A stretch of 64,000 nucleotides of DNA, taken from NCBI GenBank assembly GCA_037039685.1, contig JAWNGF010000001.1:7936001-8000000 (forward strand). Reading direction: 5' to 3'. The notes under the pieces were generated by a model. It was not told where the DNA came from and did no database searches. It was given only the letters and a program-made list of their open reading frames with translations. The translations under genes were made by a program, and so were the position numbers. Every line of letters starts with the position of its first letter. Position 1 is the stretch's first letter. This document shows positions 11,100 through 23,127 of this stretch, one piece after another. This DNA is from Ceratobasidium sp. AG-K (lineage: Eukaryota > Basidiomycota > Agaricomycetes > Cantharellales > Ceratobasidiaceae).

Positions 11100-11380
11100 T
11101 CTGAACCTCTCCCTGCCATACGTCTACAAGTAGTCCGATCTAGAAGTTAGGCTTGATTTATAGTGAAGAATTTGTCTCGATGGTGTATAGGTAGTAAATA
11201 CCGAGTACAAAATCTGCGCTAGGATGGATGGCTGGGGAGGGTCGAAGAGGAGGCTAACAGATCCTTGGTGCTGGTCTGCTGATTCAGCACTCTCCAAACA
11301 TACACACACGATCCGTAAGACATGATAGCCTTTGAGGCGCTAAACAAACTTAACCCAAAACCCAACAAGCCACAACCACC

Positions 11381-12360
11381 ATGCCTACCATCGAAGAGGT
11401 TACTGAGGATCAGCCCGAGATTCAGCCCGAGGAGAAATCTGAGGAGCAGCCCGAAACCAAGGAGAAGACATACGATGAGATGACCCCGAAGGAGCGAGAG
11501 ATTCGCGATGCGGAGCTTAAAGCCAAAGAGGAGGCCGAACAAGCTAGTAAGCATATATTAATCTAATACGCTCACGATGTATCCTATAGGAGTTGCTTCA
11601 TACAGCGCTGCCGTACAAATGGAAACAAGAGCTCAGTGACGTTGATGTTACGGTCCCTTTGCCAAAAGGCACTCGTGCACGGGATCTCGTCGTGAAGATC
11701 GCGAAGACAAAGCTGTCAGCTGGGCTCAAAGGGCAGCCTCCTATTCTTGAGGGAGACCTATGCAAGGAAATCAAAGTTGAGGAGAGCACCTGGACGGTTG
11801 GTAAGGGTACTCATCCGCATATCACTGCTCGTACATTCATATTCAACCGTCAGAGGACCAAATATCCCTGATTATCCACCTCGAGAAAGTCAACAAGATG
11901 CAGTGGTGGGAGAATGTTCTCACTCATCATCCCAAGGTCGACACTCGCAAGATCCAGCCCGGCAATAGTAAGCTCAGCGACCTGGATGGGGAGACTCGGT
12001 GCGTCGCAAACATGCATTTAAGCTCGTTGCTAATTCTTTATTGACCTACAGCGGAGTTGTCGAAAAGATGATGGTCAGTAAATGTGGCTTGCAAATTCAC
12101 CAGAACATTCACTGATCTTCGATTTTAGTATGATAACGCGCAGAAGGTAAATGCTAATTTATGTGAATAAATGCGCGCTTATGCTCACTCTCACATCAAG
12201 GCAATGGGCAAGCCAACATCGGACGAGCAGAAAAAGATGGAGGTGAGCACGGCTTAAACGTGCGATTCCCATTGACTCATTTACTTCGATATGGCAGGCA
12301 CTAAAGAGGTTCCAAGCTGCTCACCCTGAGATGGACTTTTCCAATGCGAAGATCTCCTAA
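11381..12360 (+). CDS. nudC: nuclear movement protein NudC (CS domain)
   Basis: Starts [18 protein letters not shown]. An acidic Lys/Glu-rich coiled N-terminus is followed by the CS (p23-like) domain [41 protein letters not shown], and the NudC tail [14 protein letters not shown]. It ends MDFSNAKIS. NudC is an Hsp90-linked chaperone that supports dynein/LIS1 and nuclear migration. The second exon begins at 11606 after a CATACAG acceptor, which gives EQATLPYKW; the nearer TATAG acceptor is out of frame. Several very short exons follow (VVEKMM, YDNAQK). Confidence 0.95.
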
Positions 12361-12495
12361 GGTTGGTCTTCCGGTACTCATCACCTACCAAGCTAACACT
12401 CTGCAACGAAAAGTGCATCTCGATTTTTGGATCGGTGGCGTTTCATTGGTGCAGTAAATAAATGGTACATAACAAAATGAACAAAAACACTTTTT

Positions 12496-13555
12496 TCATG
12501 ACCAACGCGACTTGAGTTCACGAGAGTTATCCTGGCCGTAACCTCTTTCTTTTTCCAACAAAGCGTCAAATTCCGCCTGAGCCTTGCGTCGCTCCCTGTC
12601 GGCATCGCTCTCATTGGCGTTCGAATCATTCTGTTTCTCTGTTTCAGGCCTGCGTTCGTGAGTCTGACGGATCGAGTCCCAGGTCGTTGGTTGCGCCGTT
12701 GATTTTTGAGATCTCAGTTGTGACCAACGATCGGTGCTAGGTTCCGGATCTGAAAGATATGAGCATGGCCCACCTAGGTCTCTGGGCGCGGATTTAGGCA
12801 TACCTGGGGTGGGAGACGATTTCTGCTGCGGGAAACGAGAACTGTCCCACCCGTCTGCGAGCTTCGTATGCTCCCCATCCTGCGGCACACGAGCTCCAGA
12901 TTGCGAGCTGGGTAGCCGTTTCAGAGCTACTTGACGCTGGGCAACAACCTCCTGAGCCATCTCTGCAAGGGCCCTTTTGAATCGCGCCGGATTCTCGAGA
13001 GAGTTGACTGCTTGGATCCCAGCGCGGACTTCTAGTCCTGTTCCGATGCTAGCTCCAGTGAACGCTGCAAAGGTAGAGAGTCCAAACAGCCTTCCCAGGG
13101 GTAGGGGCGGCCGCCTAATAAATCTACCCCACACAGAGGTGGCCAGTGCTCCACCTAGTAGTCCGATTCTCTGATTGCACGGGCGGTTAGTAAGGTTATG
13201 GGGAGCATACATGAGAACTAGACGCACAGAGTAATTAAGCCCGTTTTGATACCGTTGAAGTCTGCAAACAAGAAGATGTCAGGAACCTCACATTAGAACT
13301 TCGTCTCTTGATCTTTGTGAGCACTTACGTTTGAACGTCTGCATGAGTGATTGCTCCTTTCTCCATTTGCTTTCGCAGTATCCTGGACGTCCGAATTGAA
13401 ATAATAGGACGCGTAGTGCATGACTTAGCTCACCGACGGGTTGCTTCATCTCTTATATGTATGGCACCAAGGTCTACATCAATCTGACTTGGGTCTGCGT
13501 TGTTGAGGTTGCCGCTAAAGTCCATGTCGGTAGGATTGGATGCAGGATTCATCAT
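12496..13555 (-). CDS. hypothetical fungal membrane protein
   Basis: Not recognised. A model starting MMNPASNPTDMDFSGNLNNA joins four exons: ...DEATRR, ILRKQMEKGAITHADVQT, LQRYQNGLNYS, and the long exon beginning RIGLLGGALATSVWG. The last exon has one or two hydrophobic segments (IGLLGGALATSVWGRF and LFGLSTFAAFTGASIGTGL), then a polar Ser/Gln/Arg-rich tail with a Glu/Arg coiled end. Organelle membrane is a guess. The start is uncertain: upstream of the first ATG an intron-like GTGTGT...TTTACAG and a coding-looking stretch (13616-13700) suggest another exon whose frame is blocked by a TGA. Confidence 0.6.
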
Positions 13556-13974
13556 GGGCTGTAAAAAGCATGGATAAGATACCCATATGAGTGGGCGAGT
13601 TGTACACACCTTCGCACGTTGCTCGAGCTGGTGACGAAAGCCGTGGATATGATCAAGCTCGAGGATGAGGTTTCAATAGGCAGCATTCGCTCATCATCTA
13701 ACGTAAGCTTGGGCCACAGGGTCTAGACTTGTGTTAAGCGCCAAACTCGGCGAGCGTGCCCACCCTCTGCTTTTCACCGCGTTGCGGATCTTGCCTCCAA
13801 CTAGACTAATAGCACCCAAGAAGTTTACTTGGTTCTGCGTGCCTAACACTTTTTATCCCATTTATTTTGGCTTGATTCACGCTTTTAGGCGGTTAAAGCA
13901 GACACATCTTGCTTTTTCCTGGCATCTTTGACTCTACCAACAACCCTCAGTAACCGGCTCGACAAACCGACCTC
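13556..13974. other. head-to-head intergenic region upstream of the RhoGEF
   Basis: About 420 bases between divergent genes. The part next to 13556-13700 may contain an extra 5' exon of the minus-strand gene; the rest shows pyrimidine-rich plus-strand sequence before the RhoGEF start. Confidence 0.4.
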
Positions 13975-16900
13975 ATGCCCCACAACATGGACGACTTGCC
14001 TCCTCCCCCTCCTCCCAAGCACCTAGATCCCAACAGCGCGGTAAGGTTTTTCTTGCAGCTACGAGGCCTCCTGTTTATCCAGTCTGTCCTAGCCGGGCTC
14101 TCCCACTTCATTCAACCCTCCGCCATCTCCCGGCAGACAGCCTGGGGAGCCGAAATCAAAGAAAGTCAACCCATTGGTAGATCTCATCGACACTGAGAAA
14201 GAATACATTGACTTGTTGTCCGCAATCATTCGGGTACGTGCTTTACGCCGATTCTTGGGGACATTCTGCTCATTGTCGTTGGGGCGCTTTTCTAGAAAGT
14301 AGCTTCAGCGTGGTCTCGATCCAATTTTCCTCCAAAGGAGCTTGATAGTCTGTTCCGAGGCGTCGAGGCGGTTTACAAAGCCAACCGAGGACTAAACTCG
14401 GTAGGCTTAACGCGGCGCGTAACATTTTTGCGGCTGATATATTCTACCCGCAGAAACTAAAAGAAATCGGTCCTAACCCCAGTGATCCCAAGGCGCTTGG
14501 CGATTTACTTATGCGATGGGTAGTATCCTTGTCGTAATCTTGGCAGCAGAATCACCTAACAGATGTCCCATAGATCGATGACTTGGAGGCACCCTACACC
14601 CGGTTTATCAATGCATATGCAACTGGATTCGATACATGGCAGCCCGTTCAACGGAACCCTAACTTGGCACGCATCCTGGGCGAACTGAGCAGCACTCTGT
14701 CGCCCGACAGGCCTCAAGATTGGTCTCTTGACGCGCTTTTTGCACTCCCTCCGAAGCGGCTGCAGTATTACAAGAAGCTCTACTCGCGACTGCTCAAGAC
14801 AACCTCTCCTGGCCGCTCTGACCACCGACTGCTTGTGGGCGCGAATGAAACCTTGGACAAGCTCATAGCGACATGTGAAGAGCGTCGCAACACACTCATT
14901 GGTGATCCAAACGACCACGACATACCTGCTGATGTTTCCCACCCCGAACCACCCGCGGTTGCCTATCCCACGCGCAACGCATCCCTGGGATCAGCTCTCA
15001 CTACGCAGCCTCCTGCCCACGAATCCACGCACAGGTCGGGCCCTGGATCAGATTTTCAGCTTCCACCCCTGGCTATCCACACGGAGAACCAGCTGATGCC
15101 CGCTCGGTCCTTTAGCGGAGACGCTCCCACAATATCCTCTGAAACCGCCACGATTGTTGCACCAAAGGACCCGAGCGAGATTATTCCTCCATCACGCGTG
15201 CAGAGTCCGGAAATAGGCCCGATTTCGAATGCGTTCAGGAAGCCAGTAGATGGAGAACGAGTGAGCTCCTCGACAATGGGGAGCCGGATTGACAGCGGTA
15301 GCATGAGTATGGGGAGCTAGTAAGTCCCTGTTGCGTGTGTTGTACCTGCTCCTGACCGTTCTCTGAAGTGAGAGAATGTCTCGAGATACGACGCTTTCCT
15401 CTCCTGGTCCAGCATCACTGGATGCCTCGATGCCTGCTCAGGAGCTCGAACGCAAGCTGAGTACGGAAAGGGTCATGGACATCTTCTCAATGACACCACG
15501 AGTGAGTTTGAGTCCCTCCGTCGTTGGTGTATGTTATTGACCTTGATTTCAGGCATGCAAGCTTCAAATGAACCCCCCAAACCTGCCTTTTACAAGGGTC
15601 ATCAAGTTCTCCGTCGATGCGATGATCACCTTTACGCCCCGTGTCACTGGACTGGAGGTTTCTCATCGAAGGGGACATTTGTTTCTTACAACTGATCTTC
15701 TCCTGATTTGCGAAAAGATGTCAACTGAGGAGCGCGCAAACTTTGGTCCCGATGGTCCCGACATGTGGTTGTGTTATCCGCCTTTGGCTGGCAAACATCT
15801 GATGGTAGCAGAAAGCTCTAGTGGCCAGGGTGAGTTCTCTGTAGTCCCCAGTCTGCCGCGTGCTGACATCAATCGATAGATAACGTGTTTGAGCTCACTA
15901 TCATGAGGAAAGAAGTGTTGACGGTCCAACTAGAGTCACGCCTCACGCGAGATCAGGTGATGAGAGACATCCAAGAGTGCGCTGATCGCGGCACGACGCG
16001 TGAGTCAGTCATTGGATTTCATTGTGTCGTATCTAACGTGATGGTTAGTCACCCCCAACATTCGCCCTAACCTTTCCCCAGGTGGCACATCCCCTGTCGG
16101 GCTTCCGCGTTCTCCCGCTCCTGGCGACAGAAGTCCAGGAGGGCTCCCATCCAATCCCTCTCCCCATTTCAGCCCAGCGCCATTCCAGCAGCGAGTCCAG
16201 GATAACATCATCAATGGTCCCGGCCCATACCTGCCGGCCGTACGAAGCCCCCCTCCGGGCTCGATGTCAGCGCCTGCCTCTCGCGCCCCGTCTCTCAACC
16301 ACGACAGATCAACGTCGCCCATGAGTCCCCCTCCGGGTGTCGGCGGTCCACCAGGCGGGCAATGGTTACCACCACGAGGTGCGAGCATGCCAGGTGGTCC
16401 CCCCGGCCCGCCAGGGCCACCTAATCACCCTCATGGACCTGGTCACTTGCCTCCCCTGCGAACACAATTATCTTCGAAATCCCTGAATGGAGATTACGCT
16501 GGAGCGTCAAGGGATGGGCCTCTGCCCCCCGTCCCACGGATACCTGGCGCAGATCCTCGCATGGGAGGATCTGCCCCTTCAAGCATGTACTCGGAATTTG
16601 CCCTCCGCGACCCCTTTTCGGCACGCCTGGGCCCATATTGTCGCCCAGTCAGAACAACTTCCCACGAAACGTTCCACCTCCTCCGGGCTCTCAAGGGCTA
16701 TCGTCTGAATACGATATGAGCCCACCAGACTCTCCTGTGGAACCGGAACATACTGGACCGGTAACGACGACGGTTACATGCGAAACTCGTTGCAAGGTGT
16801 ACTCTCAGCAGGAGCACCAGAAGTGGAAGTCATTGGGGAGCGCTCGACTAAAGTTGTACCATGCTATGCCCACGAACGTCAAGCAGCTTGTAGTACAGGC

Positions 16901-17102
16901 TGACTCGAAGAGCAAGAACTTGCTGATTTCTACGATCGTGCTCACCGACGGGGTTGAGCGTGTTGGCAAAATGGGTATTGCCATCGAGTTGAGTGACAAT
17001 GGGAGCAGAACGGGTGTTGTCTACATGGTGCAGTTGAAGAACGAGTCTTCGGCCAATAGCTTGTTTGACGCGCTGCTTTCTGGGTCCGACCGCGCTCGGT
17101 AG
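13975..17102 (+). CDS. Rho guanine-nucleotide exchange factor (DH-PH) with C-terminal PH-like domain
   Basis: The first exon is MPHNMDDLPPPPPPKHLDPN, then an intron to PGEPKSKKVNPLVDLIDTEK. The DH domain runs from LIDTEKEYIDLLSAII through YTRFINAYATGF to LLKTTSPGRSDHRLL; it activates Rho-type GTPases at the cell cortex. A PH-like region follows (TRVIKFSVDAMITFTPRV ... GHLFLTTDLLLICEKM). Then comes a long Pro/Gly/Ser-rich linker (about 16080-16720). Last is a compact C-terminal domain, VTCETRCKVYSQQEHQKWKS to YMVQLKNESSANSLFDALL, that looks like a RanBP1/EVH1-type PH fold. Which Rho it acts on cannot be told. Stop at 17100-17102. Confidence 0.8.
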
Positions 17103-17506
17103 ATTCAGACACATTCATGCTTTGCATTTTGCATTTCTGCGCTTTGCTTTACAATTTTTTCCCTATTGGTCACTTGCTCCATATGATCCTACACTACCTC
17201 TGCTTGGATGTAGATCCTGTTTCCTTACACTTCTCCAATACCCTAGATAGTCGTAGCGAATGCTTATATCCGCCTTCTTAATCGCCATACTGACATCATT
17301 GGAACGCATACACCCGAGGTTTCATTCAGTTTCATCTCAGAATGGCGTGAGTACGTTGATACCAAATATTTGTCAGCGCTATGACGCGGGGCATGACGCA
17401 CATTGCAATCGAGATATGGGATTAGCAACGCATATAAGAGTCGCAAACTGGTGAGGCTTGAGCTACACCACCACCCAAATCACACATTCAATTACTCGCC
17501 GACGAC
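17103..17506. other. intergenic: RhoGEF downstream region and promoter of the small protein gene
   Basis: About 400 bases, T- and C-rich near the RhoGEF stop. No RNA gene or repeat seen. Confidence 0.5.
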
Positions 17507-17852
17507 ATGGCCTCCGGAACTCAATCCCCCCCTCTCGAATCGACGGGCGAACACCAGCCCATCGGTGCTGCTAGCAAGGCAGGCGAGCCTCTGAAGGAGG
17601 GTGTCAAAGACTCCGTTCAACGAAAGCGTACGTGGCTGTCACTTTCAACACATGGAATTTCTCTAACGCACCTATGCCTCGCAGAATATTTTGATGGCGA
17701 CAAGTCTGCCAAGGACACCCCTCATACTGGGTCTGGTGTTTCTGCTGTAAGTCGCGCCCCGAAGCACTGAAAGCAAGAAATTCACCGTCATTTAGGGAGC
17801 CATTGCTGATGCAGAAGACTCCGGGCGCAACGTTGAGAACAAGGGACACTAG
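17507..17852 (+). CDS. small hydrophilic protein, unknown
   Basis: Three exons give about 79 residues: MASGTQSPPLESTGEHQPIG, on to KDSVQRKQYFDGDKSAKDTP, HTGSGVSA, then GAIADAEDSGRNVENKGH. Junctions are standard (C|GTACGT...CTCGCAG and GCT|GTAAGT...TTTAG). It is Gly/Ser/Lys/Asp-rich, without cysteine or a membrane segment, in the style of small stress or disordered proteins. No function is claimed. The clean splice frame and stop argue that it is a real gene. Confidence 0.6.
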
Positions 17853-18006
17853 CTGTTGCATCCAAACTCGCTGCTTTCACTGTTGTATCACGTCCGAGCA
17901 TTTGCACTTGTAATATAATAAGCAACAAATTGACAACTGATATGGCCCAAAGCAGACAGATCTTCTCCAATTTCATTGACTAATACATCAAGGATGTGAT
18001 GCATAT

Positions 18007-19315
18007 TCAGGCTTTCTTCGGGAACAAGTACTCGCCCCACCAAGTTGCAAAGTCGCGGCCACCTATATCTATCCCCAGGTTGTCCAAAGCCTCGAGGCTA
18101 AGCTGACTGTTTTTTGGCCTTGATGCAGCTTGCGAAGGAGGAGGGGCCTCCGAATCGGGCGTAATGTGGTCGTGCGAGACGTTTAGGATTTTTGCTAAGA
18201 CAAGACAGATCTACTACACTTACAGGTCAACTGTATTACACCCGGAACATACACACCAACCTCATATTTCGTGTAAGGCTCCAGACCACTGTAGTGTAAG
18301 ATTGGAGGCAACGGCTTCTTGACAGCTATTGTAAATATACTTAGCAGCCCGAATACAACCCCATGAACCAAAGTTACCTGTGAGCCTAACCAAAAAGTCT
18401 GCAATGTCCAGAACATTTGTGGGGTATCGAGTCGCATAGTGATCCATGGTGTAAGTTTTACCCGACTGGTCATTCACAATATCAACCAAGATGTTGATTG
18501 CCGAGTCAGAATTCTTGTCGGCCGGGCCATATCTGACTCGATTATAAGTATCCCACGAGAAACAAAGAGTCTTCAAGGCTCACAGAACTGGTACCCGAAG
18601 GACTACTCGTTGTCCAGGTTTCCCCTGATAACCCTCCAATATGGCGTTTTCTCCAGCTAACTTTGTCTCTCCGTAGAGGTTGAGAGGATTTGGCTTTGCG
18701 TCAACGCTGTACGGGGCTGAAGTTCCATCAAACACATAATCGGTTGAGATATATATCAGGGTAAATGGATTGCCCTCGGACGCCGACAATCGTGCCAATG
18801 TTCCTGGTACACCAGCATTCAAAACGCGAGTTGCTTCGGGATCCTATACCCACAGGGTCATTTGGTACGATGCAGGTCAAAGCGCGGAAGTCACCTTGGC
18901 TGCGACGTCTGGCCGGCGCTCAGCGGCACAGTGGATTACCCCTAGGATGTCAAATACGTGGCGTGGGTGTCTCAGAGAACGCAAATGAAATCATGCATAC
19001 AGTCTGGTTTGAATCCATTGATTAAGCCTTCAACGGCCTCCTCGTTGCATAGGTCGATGGCCTCGATACCTTCACTCGGTCTAGTGTGGGCTGTTCCCTT
19101 TACTGCAAGCGGCCTGGTTAATTGCGGGTTTTATGGGATCGGGTAGTGGGAAATATGAATGCGATGCGGTATATATAGGTGATGATTTTCGGCGCATGTC
19201 AACGTCCCAGACGGGAATAGAGCAAACATTTACCTTCGAAACCCGGCACGGATTGGAATATCTTGTAAACAGCGCTTCCAAGGACACCTGATGCACCAGT
19301 AACCAGAACTCTCAT
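18007..19315 (-). CDS. MAT2B / RmlD-type NAD(P)-binding reductase
   Basis: Starts MRVLVTGASGVLGSAVYKIF, a Rossmann nucleotide loop (GxxGxxG). It then has VIHCAAERRPDVAAK, the catalytic-type YISTDYVFDG, and YGETKLAGE (YxxxK), followed by LRVPVLYGPADKN and YATRYPTNVLDIADF. The C-terminus RPKNSQLSLEALDNLGIDIG is typical of the beta regulatory subunit of methionine adenosyltransferase and its dTDP-4-dehydrorhamnose reductase relatives. In fungi these likely bind NADP and modulate S-adenosylmethionine synthesis, though an enzymatic sugar reductase cannot be excluded. Faces the small protein gene tail to tail. Confidence 0.82.
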
Positions 19316-19664
19316 GTTGCGACCCGACGTGATTCTTCAATTAGTATGTGGCAGAAGAGATGAGTCTCCACGCAGGCGCTATGGCCGAAACAAATGGATC
19401 GTATCTTCATGGAAGTATTACGAAGCGCACGTGACTAGCGCGTCAAGTTGGCGAGTTGCGTCCATTTGTGAGGTACTTGGCCGACGTATTTGGGCTCGTG
19501 TGTTCATCACGTTGTTCATCACGACTCTCAACCAACGACCGCCTCACTGTTTGAGCTTCACCATTCTATCTACTCTACTATTGCCTTGATATCTTTCTAC
19601 AACACTCACAGCGGCCTCCCGTACAACTTTACGATTCGACACTTTCAACATCGATCAACTCACG
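19316..19664. promoter_or_regulatory. shared promoter of the MAT2B-like gene and the KEN-box gene
   Basis: About 350 bases between two divergent start codons, C/T-rich toward the plus-strand gene. No defined site assigned. Confidence 0.4.
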
Positions 19665-20609
19665 ATGTCGCCAACGTTCACGATATTCCAAGACCCGCCA
19701 TGCGCTAGCGATAGCCCAGCCTGCGCATCTTCATCCAAGACACTCACGACTCCCTTGAGCTCCACTCGCTCCTTTGGCCGTCCAACATCCAACTCGACCT
19801 CCTTGTTCGCACTGGATGCTGATAAGGAGAATATCGATCCTAAAACTGGACTGCCCAGGACGATTACGACCAAGCCCAAGAACAAGAAATCACTCAGTTC
19901 CAAGAACAAAGACAATTCATCCAAGGTACTAACCAAAGCCTCAAAAGCCTCACGGGGGAGCGCTACTTCCGGCCCGGCAAAATCCGGCAAAGTTGTTCGC
20001 ACCAGCCCTTATCCCGAGCCGGCCGTGGTAAGCTTTCACTTCAAGTTACTCCTGCAGAGCGTTGACGGACTTGCTTAAAGCCTTCGTTCCTAACCGAGCT
20101 ATCCTTTGGGTCACCCGTCTCGGTTCAACCTCCAACACCGTGCCTGATCACCGGCCTCGGCGCTTCCGGGTTATCTGATTTTGCCGAACCGGACTTTGAT
20201 ATCCATTCGGATTTTGTCCAGCAACCCTCTCCTACTCGGTCTGCTCCTATCGCTGGGGCCAATCCTTTTTGGTCGTTCCCGCCTCCTCCGCACACGCTCG
20301 AAGCCGAAGGTGACAGAAAGGCTCGAGACCTAACGGAGCTCCCGTTGGCTGACCTAAGCGAGGCGTTCGCTACCGATACCTCGACTAGTGCAAAAAAGGT
20401 AAGCTAACTGGTGATCCACAACTTGTACCATATCCCTAACCAGACATTAGTCGACCTACCAAAACAAGGCCACGGCGTCGGGCGAATCATTACTATCCTT
20501 TCTCGGCGAAGACACACGTCGCCTTCCTCCAGTGTTTCAGGCAACCCCGCGGCTCGAGCTCCATCATCATTTAATGGCAGAGTTCGACTCTGACGTCAGC
20601 GTCTACTGA
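19665..20609 (+). CDS. unknown protein with a KEN box (possible APC/C substrate)
   Basis: Three exons: MSPTFTIFQDPPCASDSPAC to PYPEPAV; PSFLTELSFGSPVSVQPPTP to TSTSAKK; STYQNKATASGESLLSFLGE to the stop at 20607-20609. The first exon holds DADKENIDPKTGLPR, a strong KEN-box degron context for the anaphase-promoting complex, followed by a Lys/Ser-rich basic stretch. The second half is acidic and Pro/Ser-rich. This layout (N-terminal degron, basic then acidic regions, no globular domain) is reminiscent of securins and other cell-cycle regulators, but I see no diagnostic homology. Confidence 0.6.
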
Positions 20610-20901
20610 AATTACCCAAAATCCTTTCCTTCATCTTTCCACTCTCATATGCAGTCTTTTCACATGCCTATTATGTCTCTCTGCACGATTATGACCTCTC
20701 ATCAGTTGTGGCCCGCCATTCACGTTTACATCCACGTTCCAAATGACGATAATACCCCTGGAGTCACGCATTTCTCTGGTTTTTCTTGACGTCATGTACT
20801 ATTAGCCTATAACTGTTTACCTAGTAAAGTTACTGAACAAACAATCTCGAGCACTTTGTCAACCAAGACTCACCAGACTACCGTCAACTGGGTTCACGGA
20901 G

Positions 20902-21918
20902 CTACAGATGTGAACTGCCCTCGTACAATAGGCGGCCTCTTTCTCGCTCGATGACATCACGCCCTTTCATTCCAACACCGGCCTCCTCGCGCTTCCCTTT
21001 TCCGCCCACACCATCTCCCATGCCGGTTGGCGCGTGCCCGCCGTGCAACATCCGAATAGTCGCCTTGACAATTTGCATACCTGTCGTGACGCAATGAGGA
21101 ATCTGACGCATCAAATGACGTGAAGGCCGCCTTACCATTTCTCGAGCCGTGCACTTTTGCCGAAATGTCGGCGATACCGGCCGCCTTGCACACCTAGACA
21201 AGTATTTAAGGAAATATATAGGCGCAAAAACGATTGTGCACACCTGGTGAATGTAGGGATTACATGCTAGACCATGGCCGCTAGGGCGAGCACGCATAAT
21301 GATGTGCGTGGCGCCAAATTTCCCCTCAAGCTGGCCCCAAAGTGTTCGGCTCTCGAACCGGTCGACCCGATCCATACTTTTGACAGCAGAGACAAAAGCT
21401 TTGTCGATACTACGTGGGACATTGGTATCTTTTCCTTCCCCATATCCAACCATCCCTCGACCGTTACCAACTACAACCAGCGAGTAGAAACTGGGCTGTT
21501 TTCCTTTTCCCGTTTGCTGAACTACCCGCTTGGTGATCAATGGAAATCGATGTAGCCGAGATACCTCGTCATAGAACGGACTCTTTGATAGTCGCGAAGG
21601 CTCGGTAGGTGGTGGGGGTGAAGGTGGTATCAATGGAGGCGTGTTGAAGAGCTGGACGGTGAGAATCTTCCCGGGAACGAGTGAGGCATCCTTAAATGTA
21701 CGGGTTCGACCTTCGTCTAGAATGACATCTGTTTTTGAGAGGTCTGGAAATGATTCGACATAGTTTAGGGAAGGAAAGATAGTCTTGTGCTTGGGGGGTG
21801 CCTTAGAGATCGGAGAGCCTGAGTTTGAGGACGAAGCCGAGGAGTTATGGCGAATAAACATCCTGGAAGCAGCCCCTTTCCTAAAAGCACATGTTATGCG
21901 AGACATTCCGTTCGACAT
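20902..21918 (-). CDS. MRPS5: mitochondrial ribosomal protein uS5m
   Basis: Starts MSNGMSRITCAFRKGAASRM, a likely mitochondrial presequence. The S5 N-terminal domain follows (KRVVQQTGKGKQPSFYSLVV, GNGRGMVGYGEGKD), then the S5 C-terminal domain (IIMRARPSGHGLACNPYIHQ, AAGIADISAKVHGSRNGMQI). Two introns are needed. The second (GTAAGG...CGACAG, 57 b) rejoins SRNG to MQIVKATIRMLHGGHAPTGM; reading through it gives unrelated sequence. The C-terminal extension is basic. Head to head with the PITH gene across 173 bases. Confidence 0.93.
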   Translation of the reverse strand: MSNGMSRITCAFRKGAASRMFIRHNSSASSSNSGSPISKAPPKHKTIFPSLNYVESFPDLSKTDVILDEGRTRTFKDASLVPGKILTVQLFNTPPLIPPSPPPPTEPSRLSKSPFYDEVSRLHRFPLITKRVVQQTGKGKQPSFYSLVVVGNGRGMVGYGEGKDTNVPRSIDKAFVSAVKSMDRVDRFESRTLWGQLEGKFGATHIIMRARPSGHGLACNPYIHQVCTIVFAPIYFLKYLSRCARRPVSPTFRQKCTAREMVRRPSRHLMRQIPHCVTTGMQIVKATIRMLHGGHAPTGMGDGVGGKGKREEAGVGMKGRDVIERERGRLLYEGSSHL

Positions 21919-22091
21919 CGCAAGACCGGCGCCCAGGCTTTCCTAATTCAACAAAATAACTCTACTCGGGATTTGGCGGCTTGGGTGAGTTAAATTGAAT
22001 TTGATCATCAAGGCATGGTCACGTGTCCCTTCGCAGGCCGTTTGTGATCAGCCACGACGCTCACACCTTTTGCTACACTTAACTGCTTATA

Positions 22092-22881
22092 ATGTCTCAT
22101 CAAGGGGAATCTGTGCAAAACTTTCTTTCAGATGAATCACACAATCTTTTTGGCGTGATCGATCGTGATAAGGTGCACGGGTTGAACTTGAGCGTCCCCG
22201 AGGATGCCAAAGAAGTAATTAAACCCTGGGACGAGCGAGAAAGTGTTGAAAAGTACTGCGAAACTGGGGTAGATGACGAGGTAGGTACCTGTTCCAATAA
22301 TACTCGCTGGTTACGTATTGAACACCGTCTGAATAGAACTTGCATTCACCTAGTTGATAATCCACGTACCGTTTTCGCGCAACGTTAGAATCCGAAGTAT
22401 CGTAATCAAAACCGGCATGTGTTGGACTTTGGAGACGCTTTCTTTATAAATTGACAAAATACTAAACAGGCCGTGGAGAAACACAACCTCGACGGTTGCG
22501 CGTCTACGCAAACCACCCCGCAGGGCTAGACTTTACCGAGGCAGAATCAACTAGGCCTCAGCAGGATATGTCGTTGTTGGAAGGTGAAGCTGGAGTCGTT
22601 GAATACCCAATGAAAGTGGCAACGTTCGCCAATGTCATTGCACTAACGTTATTTTTTGTGAGTCCTCTTATGATCCAGCCTTCATCCTTACTCAAGTGGC
22701 GTAGACCGAGACTTCTGGCGGCGAAACTAATCGCATATATTTTCTTGGGTTCAAGGGTGATGCGCGAGATATCCAAAAAGATGTCAGCGATCGGTTGGAC
22801 ATTCGTGCCGCCAATGCATCGGACGCTCCTATCGATCGTCTCGCCGAAAAAGCAGCCGGAGCTCAGAACTTGATTCGCTGA
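22092..22881 (+). CDS. PITH-domain protein (PITHD1-like)
   Basis: Starts MSHQGESVQNFLSDESHNLF. The exons join as GVDDE|LIIHVPFSRNVRIRSIVIKTG, then RGETQPRRLRVYANHP, then ALTLFF|TETSGGETNRIYFLGFKG. These are the core strands of the PITH domain, found alone in PITHD1 and at the C-terminus of thioredoxin-like TXNL1, a proteasome-associated protein. No thioredoxin domain is present here. The C-terminus ENRAIDRLAEK-type helix reads DRLAEKAAGAQNLIR before the stop at 22879-22881. All junctions are in frame. Confidence 0.9.
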
Positions 22882-23127
22882 TTACCAATTTGTACGAACT
22901 TTTGACAATACATGACTACGTAAACCATTCTCAACGACGTGCACATGAATACTCTGGGCAGTAGGCGCTTGGCGGTTGCGGGCATCGCCTCTGTGACTTT
23001 CAGTTCTTAGAACCATACTCTCCTACCCACGTGCCATAAATTACAGTACTGTACGTCGACACGTTCGTCGCCTTAGATTGTTATTTGATTCCTTGATTAG
23101 CCTTGTTTCGGAAGAGTTTGTTCCATT

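Noticed and set aside
16005..16388. Gly/Pro-rich minus-strand open frame
   Set aside because: Mirror of the Pro/Gly-rich linker of the RhoGEF; low-complexity antisense frame.
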